From Poa pratensis (Eukaryota; Streptophyta; Magnoliopsida; Poales; Poaceae): 64,000 nucleotides of DNA. The DNA lies in assembly GCA_947311845.1 (NCBI GenBank), contig CAMZMU010000107.1, positions 41,010,838 to 41,074,837 on the forward strand, in the 5' to 3' direction. Below are positions 56,630 to 64,000 of this stretch, one piece after another; positions within the stretch are counted from its first letter, which is position 1, and every line of letters starts with the position of its first letter. A program made the translations under genes and the position numbers. Under the pieces are notes generated by a model. It did no database searches. It had not been told where the DNA came from and saw nothing but the letters and a program-made list of their open reading frames with translations.

Positions 56630-58090
56630 CAGTGGGCTCGTTTCTACGTCTCTTTATTTTTGTTTTTATTCTTTCGTTTTTTTGATTCTTTTTCTTTTTC
56701 CGATTCCTTTTTTCTTTTTCTCTTTCCTTTTTCTTTTTCCGTTTTCTTTTTCTTTTCTGTTTTCTGTTTTCTTTTTTTGTTTTCTTTTCCCGTTTTGTTT
56801 TTATGTTTTCTTTTTCTGTTTTCGTTTTTGGTTTTATTTTTTTGTTTTCCGTTTTTTTCACTTTTCCTTTTTATGTTTTAATTTTCGTTTATTTTTTAAA
56901 ATGGTTCATACTTTGGAAAATAATTATTTTTAAAAATGGTTTTGATTTTCGAAAATAGTTTTTTTTAAAATGGTTTCGAACCAAAAAAAATGGTTCCTTT
57001 TTTAAAATGATTTCAATCCGGAAAATGGTTCTTTTTGAAAATGGTTCGAAACCAAAAAAATGGTTCCGATTTTTGAAAATGGTTCCAAATGAAAAAAAAA
57101 ATGGTTCTGATTTTTCGAAAATGGTTCCTTTTTGAAAATGGTACCGAACCGAAAAAATGGTTCCGAATTTTTAAAATGGTTCCGAATGAAAAAAATGGTT
57201 CCGATTTTTAAAAATGGTCCCGATTTTTCGAAAATGGTTCCTTTTTTAAAATGGTTCCGAACCGAAAAATGGTTCCGATTTTTGAAAATGGTTCCGATTT
57301 TTGAAAATGGTTCCGGTTTTTTAAAATGGTCCCGTTTTTTCGAAAATGGTTTCGAACGGAAAAAAAGATTTCGATTTTGTAAAATGGTTCCAAATGAAAA
57401 AAATGGTTTCGATTTTTCGAAAATGGTTCTTTTTGAAAATGGTTCATACTTTGGAAAATAATTATTTTTAAAAAATGGTTTTGATTTTCGAAAATGGTTC
57501 TTTTTTTAAAATGGTTTCGAACCAAAAAAATGGTTCCTTTTTTAAAATGGTTCCGATCCGGAAAATGGTTCCTTTTTGAAAATGGTTCGAAACCAAAAAA
57601 ATGGTTCCGATTTTTGAAAATGGTTCCAAATGAAAAAATGGTTCCGCTTTTTCGAAAATGGTTCCTTTTTGAAAATGGTTCCGAACCGAAAAAATGGTTC
57701 CGATTTTTAAAAATGGTCCCGATTTTTCGAAAATTGCTCCTCTTTTTTAAAATGGTTTGATTTAAAAAATGGTTCTGATTGTTTCACTTTTTTTAAAATG
57801 GTTCCGATTTTTTAAAAATTGCTCCTCTTTTTAAAAATGGTTTGATTTAAAAAATGGTTCTGATTTTCGAAAATGTTCCTTTTTGTAAAATGGTTCTTTT
57901 TCGAAAATGGTTTGAATTTTTCAAATGATCCGGATTTAAAAATGCACCAACGAGAGAGAACCATCAAAGGAGCGAACTTTTTGAAAATCTGAACCATTTC
58001 TCAAAATTGAAACTATTTTGAAAATTGGAACATTTTTTTCAAAAATGAACCATTTTCAAAATGTTCAGATTTTAAAATTTCGGATTTAAT
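56630..58090. repeat. Low-complexity array: pyrimidine tract then AAAATGGTTCC minisatellite
   Basis: 56640-56880 is almost pure T with interspersed C and G (CTTTTTC/GTTTTC units). From about 56900 to 58070 the sequence is an irregular array of AAAATGGTTCCGA, TTTTTGAAAATGG and GAACCGAAAAAATGG units of roughly 20-30 bases. The repeat gives long artificial frames in both directions (KWFRFLKMVP-type peptides), which are not genes. It resembles a decayed minisatellite expanded by slippage. Confidence 0.85.
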
Positions 58091-58887
58091 CTATTTTCAA
58101 AAGAGAAAATAAAAAATCGGAAGAGAAAAAAAACATAGTGTAACGTAATTGGAACCTACCATACGCGCTTGAGGCCAGTAGCGATGCCAGTGCCAGCGAT
58201 GGGCTTGGCCCATTAAGGAGGTTACGTGGGCGAGTCGGTAGATATAGCTCGCTAAAGGTGATACATAGGGGATCCCCGCGATCGGTGGCAAGGGTTTGAC
58301 GAGGATATCGCGCTTTACGCGTGGGCGAGCGCCCGAAAGCTCACCCCCTCGCTATTTGGGCTCGGCCCAAATTTCCTCCTGGTCACGCCGGAGCTAGCTC
58401 AGATCGATCCATTGATCATTCGTGTAATCAGCTAGCTCAAACTGATCAATCTGATTGATGTAGTCCTCCAGAAGCTAGATGGATTTTGTACAAGGTTCGG
58501 CCACCGAGCTCGCGTCTATCTATTTTTTTCTTCAGTTTACAAAAATATCAAATCAGGAATAATTTTTAAATCTGAACCATTCTAAAAAATGAACACTTTA
58601 CAAAATATGAACAAACTTTGAATCTGCAACATTTAAAAAGATGAAGAATATTCAAAATCTGAACATTTTCAAATATGAATAAAATTAAAATCTGAACCAT
58701 TTTTAAGTGCAAACATTTTTTAAATCTAAAACATTTAAAAATAATAGTATTTTTTAAATTGAATTTCTTAATCGTTTTTCTAAAAAAAAAATCTCGGTAA
58801 AAAAAAATAGTCCATAAAAAAACGATGAACAATACTAGTGAATAGAAAATGTGGTGAACATAAAATGGCGGTGAAAGAAAAATAATA
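58091..58887. other. Intergenic DNA, probably repeat-derived
   Basis: 58140-58480 is a unique-looking stretch without coding sequence. From 58560 to 58720 AATCTGAACCATTTT-like units return, a decayed continuation of the preceding array. Confidence 0.4.
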
Positions 58888-59129
58888 CTCCCTCCATTCC
58901 TTGATTTAAGGTGTATAGTTTTCCAGAAAAAATCCAAAATATATGGTATAATGCGATTTATGGACAATCTACCCATCCAAAAATGAATCTAATTTATAGA
59001 GTGTATTGTCTATTAGGAACTCATATCTCTCGATTTTTTCTAGAAGAAAATGAGTCCTCCGGTGCCAAATACCCATATCTTAATTTCCGTGCAGGAAACT
59101 ATACACCTTACATTCAGGAACGGAGGGAG
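58888..59129. mobile_element. Stowaway-type MITE (242 bp)
   Basis: CTCCCTCCATTCCTTGATTT at the left and CATTCAGGAACGGAGGGAG at the right are inverted repeats. AAGGTGTATAGTTTTCC / GGAAACTATACACCTTA extend them, with TA at 58886-58887 and 59130-59131. Confidence 0.9.
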
Positions 59130-59460
59130 TAGTGAACGAAAATGTTGGTCAACAAAAAATGCCCGTGATTAAAAAAAATGAACCAAAAATACCAGTGAAT
59201 AGTGAACCAAAAAACGAGATCGGCTGGTCCAAAAAAATGTTCATGGGTTAATAAAGATACTCGAACGTTTTCCTAAAAAAGATGTTCGGAGTTAAAAAAA
59301 GTATTACCAAAAAGTTAGAAAATGAAGAAATAAAAATAAAATTAGAAGGAAAATGAGAAAATAAAATTGTACAAAGAAAGAAAAAGGAAACAGGAAAAAG
59401 AAAACGTAAAATAAGAAGGAAGAAAGAAAGAAACAGTTGCGACACCGGCGGTCGAGTTGC
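59130..59460. other. AT-rich spacer
   Basis: Purine-rich repeats of GAAA / AAAAATG type, no gene. The minus-strand frame running from the lectin fragment through this region to 59248 is hydrophobic low-complexity read-through. Confidence 0.35.
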
Positions 59461-59709
59461 ACAAGTTGATGAGTTGACGTACCATATTCCGAATGTGAAC
59501 TCTGAACATGGAGGAGATAAGCAGTTCAAACCCAACTCAAAGGCACCATTCAATGAGAGCAGGGTGCGGTTACCAGACAGAGCTTGGCCTGGAAACAGAG
59601 TATCCGTTGCATCCGCGAATTTGCACCTTGAAGACATGCAGATGAACAAACAGAAAATCGTAGCTAGGAAGAAAGATGTTGGAGGCAGGCACTTGCTTGC
59701 CTTCTCCAT
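59461..59709 (-). pseudogene. G-type lectin S-receptor-like kinase gene, 5' fragment
   Basis: ATG at 59709 opens a signal peptide (residues 1-33, FFLATIFCLFICMSS core), followed by the start of a bulb-type lectin domain: ADATDTLFPGQALSGNRTLL, SLNGAFELG, CSEFTFGIWYVNSSTC. This matches plasma-membrane G-type lectin receptor kinases, which have S-locus, PAN and kinase domains after the lectin. Here similarity stops after 83 residues at a junction with low-complexity DNA (the usual continuation, a VWV-like strand, is absent). The fragment itself has no stop or shift. Probably a truncated duplicate. Confidence 0.75.
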
Positions 59710-59745
59710 TGAGTATGAGATCGATCGCTTACTAACGAAAGGTTG

Positions 59746-60672
59746 ATATTCTGGCCGTCCTTACGGAGTTACAGGATAGGGAGAGGAATTTTTACTCGAG
59801 TCGAAGATAGCTAGCTTCCGGAGACAAGGATTGCCAATGGAAGATGTGTGGAATTTAGGGCCAAGAATGTTGACTTGCGTTTAGGGCCACACAAGATGTG
59901 TGGAATTTACGACAATAGCAAGTACTGATCACGAGTTGTGGAAAAATGGTACAGTACTAACTAATTGACTTTTCTTGTGGCTGTAGATGGTAATACAGGA
60001 AGAGCTTGGACGCTGGACCATGAGTTGTTTCCAGGAATAAATTTGGCTGTTTTTTAGTTAAGCATCTGGTTGGGAAATCATAAGTGATACTAAGGAGACT
60101 AACATTGAAACACAATTCATATGCTGCTTTTTGACTTGAGAGAAGAAAAACGCCCTAACCACGGACATGCCAAGCGACATTGCTAGATGTGCTTTAAGCA
60201 TCTTGCTCTGAATTTGGCTTTGGTGGTCTTGAGCAAGTTCAGTGTACATTATTAGCTATGTACATTGCTGCACCAGATTCGCTGGAGACAAACCCAGTAC
60301 CAGGCTACCAGCAAGCGAAAGTGCATTGCTGAATTCACTTGGAAGGATATTGTTGACGCCCTTGCTTGCCACTAAAGACTGGGCTATGCATTGATCTTGA
60401 AAATTTGTTAGCGAGGATGTGAACTCTTTGATTTCTGTAATATTATCCCTCGGGCCTCGGGATTGTGCGCCATTTGTTGGCGCCCTATGATCCTCGTATC
60501 TCCAGCGCTGCGGAGTAAAAAAAGGGGTACTGAGTTGCATTATTTCGTAGAGGACAGAAAATAAGATATCCGATACTTTATCCGAGAATAATGGCGTGCT
60601 GAATCTCTGAACCCCTGGTTGGCAACTGATGGTTACGGAATATGACAATCCCCGCTGTTAACAATTCGTTGA
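59746..60672. other. Intergenic DNA
   Basis: No supported gene. GATGTGTGGAATTTA is repeated at about 59842 and 59894, with TAGGGCCA between. The minus-strand frame 60256-60648 (130 codons) matches nothing I recognise. The final 60650-60672 flanks the tRNA gene. Confidence 0.35.
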
Positions 60673-60757
60673 CCGACCTTAGCTCAGTTGGTAGAGCGGA
60701 GGACTGTAGTTTGCAGAATAAATCCTTAGGTCGCTGGTTCGAATCCGGCAGGTCGGA
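60673..60757 (+). tRNA. tRNA-Tyr (GTA) with a 12 nt intron
   Basis: A full cloverleaf can be drawn. The acceptor stem CCGACCT pairs with AGGTCGG, and A is the discriminator. The D arm is GCTC...GAGC and contains the A box (TAGCTCAGTTGG). The anticodon stem GAGGA/TCCTT holds loop C-T-G-T-A-G-A with anticodon GTA. The T arm is GCTGG-TTCGAAT-CCGGC, which is the B box. A 12-base intron at 60710-60721 (TTTGCAGAATAA) follows position 37, the canonical site, as in other plant tyrosine tRNA genes. No T-run of four or more follows until about 60763 (ATTTTTTCT), which serves as pol III terminator. All stems are intact, so it is probably functional. Confidence 0.95.
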
Positions 60758-60761
60758 AAAT

Positions 60762-60768
60762 ATTTTTT
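60762..60768 (+). terminator. RNA polymerase III terminator of tRNA-Tyr
   Basis: A TTTTTT run begins a few bases after the tRNA 3' end, the usual stop signal for pol III. Confidence 0.7.
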
Positions 60769-61152
60769 CTTGCATGATTTTTTTAAATTTTATTTACGTT
60801 TTCAATTTCGAAGTCGGAATACACGCTTGAAAACTTAAATTGCCAATGCAACAAATCCTAGCATATTTTTCAGCTAGGTAAACAAAGGGCATCCCCATTT
60901 TTATTATTCATCAGAGACAAAATTCAGTCCACGAACAAGGCAGGAACTGTCCAATTCAGCAACAAAAGGCGGCAACAAATCCGCTGCTTAAATTCCCACG
61001 AAAGAACTACATGCGGAGCAGGAGAATCAAATCAGAATCACGCAATCCAGGTAAGCATCGATCTTGGAATCTTCGCACATTTTTTCCACCATCTGTATCG
61101 GAGGCTTCTTCTTGTACCCTGTGCACCGACCGACCGTCTGATGGCTATCGGT
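60769..61152. other. 3' flank of the 3-isopropylmalate dehydrogenase gene
   Basis: Between the tRNA gene and the stop codon at 61153. The nearer part presumably holds the 3' UTR (minus strand). No other feature seen. Confidence 0.4.

Positions 61153-64000
<2,848 letters not shown>

Noticed and set aside
57132..57760. Frames of 88-109 codons in the AAAATGGTTCC array
   Set aside because: Simple repeats without stops in several frames and both strands; no coding evidence.
60256..60648. 130-codon minus-strand frame next to tRNA-Tyr
   Set aside because: The peptide has ordinary composition but no recognised family, splice structure or conserved motif, so I could not support a gene.
60642..60830. 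62-codon plus-strand frame (and its antisense counterpart)
   Set aside because: It is read through the tRNA-Tyr gene.

Overview
This is a 64 kb stretch of nuclear DNA from a grass, most likely a Triticeae species (wheat, Aegilops or barley relatives). The grounds are the density and types of nested transposons (Stowaway MITEs starting CTCCCTCCGT, a CACTA element with CACACGGCAAAG subterminal repeats, Helitrons ending CTAG|T, PIF/Harbinger elements with TAA duplications, long-LTR Ty3 retrotransposons), the very GC-rich single-exon genes and the intron-rich chloroplast-type leucine biosynthesis gene. No bacterial or organellar features were seen. All calls come from reading the sequence; no alignment or database search was run.

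Layout. 1-10618: a Ty3/gypsy-derived retrotransposon, cut by the left window edge, with about 4 kb LTRs and a decayed 2.9 kb interior. 10619-14855: noncoding DNA, including the first copy of a segment repeated at 21.1-24.0 and 24.0-24.8 kb. 14855-19107 (minus): the 5' half of an ACT-domain Raf-like protein kinase gene, truncated at the glycine-rich loop and carrying a 1.6 kb Harbinger element in an intron. 19551 onward: a Helitron terminus and a DUF674 gene fragment. 26775-27995 (minus): an intact F-box/kelch gene. 28446-33638: a probable Helitron with an N-acetyltransferase fragment. 35100-54375: three copies (one plus, two minus) of a segment holding a vacuolar iron transporter-like (VTL) gene and about 2 kb of upstream DNA. 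Two copies have intact genes (37195-37815 and 51455-52072) and the middle one is 5'-truncated. Between them lie a 4.25 kb CACTA element, a 1.9 kb non-autonomous LTR element with apparently identical LTRs, and a 2.3 kb Helitron carrying TPR gene pieces.

54.4-64 kb: a frameshifted F-box/DUF295 gene, a 1.4 kb low-complexity minisatellite, a 5' fragment of a G-type lectin receptor kinase gene, an intron-containing tRNA-Tyr(GTA), and at the right edge eleven exons of a 3-isopropylmalate dehydrogenase gene whose 5' end is outside the window.

Likely functional host genes are the F-box/kelch gene, the two intact VTL genes (vacuolar iron sequestration), tRNA-Tyr and 3-isopropylmalate dehydrogenase (plastid leucine synthesis). 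The rest is mobile DNA, gene fragments moved by it, or decaying duplicates. I saw no clearly new molecular system. The most interesting points are the triplicated VTL locus with a conserved distal CATGC cluster, the young but coding-dead long-LTR element with a tRNA-like module in its LTRs, and the kinase-less ACT-domain gene.
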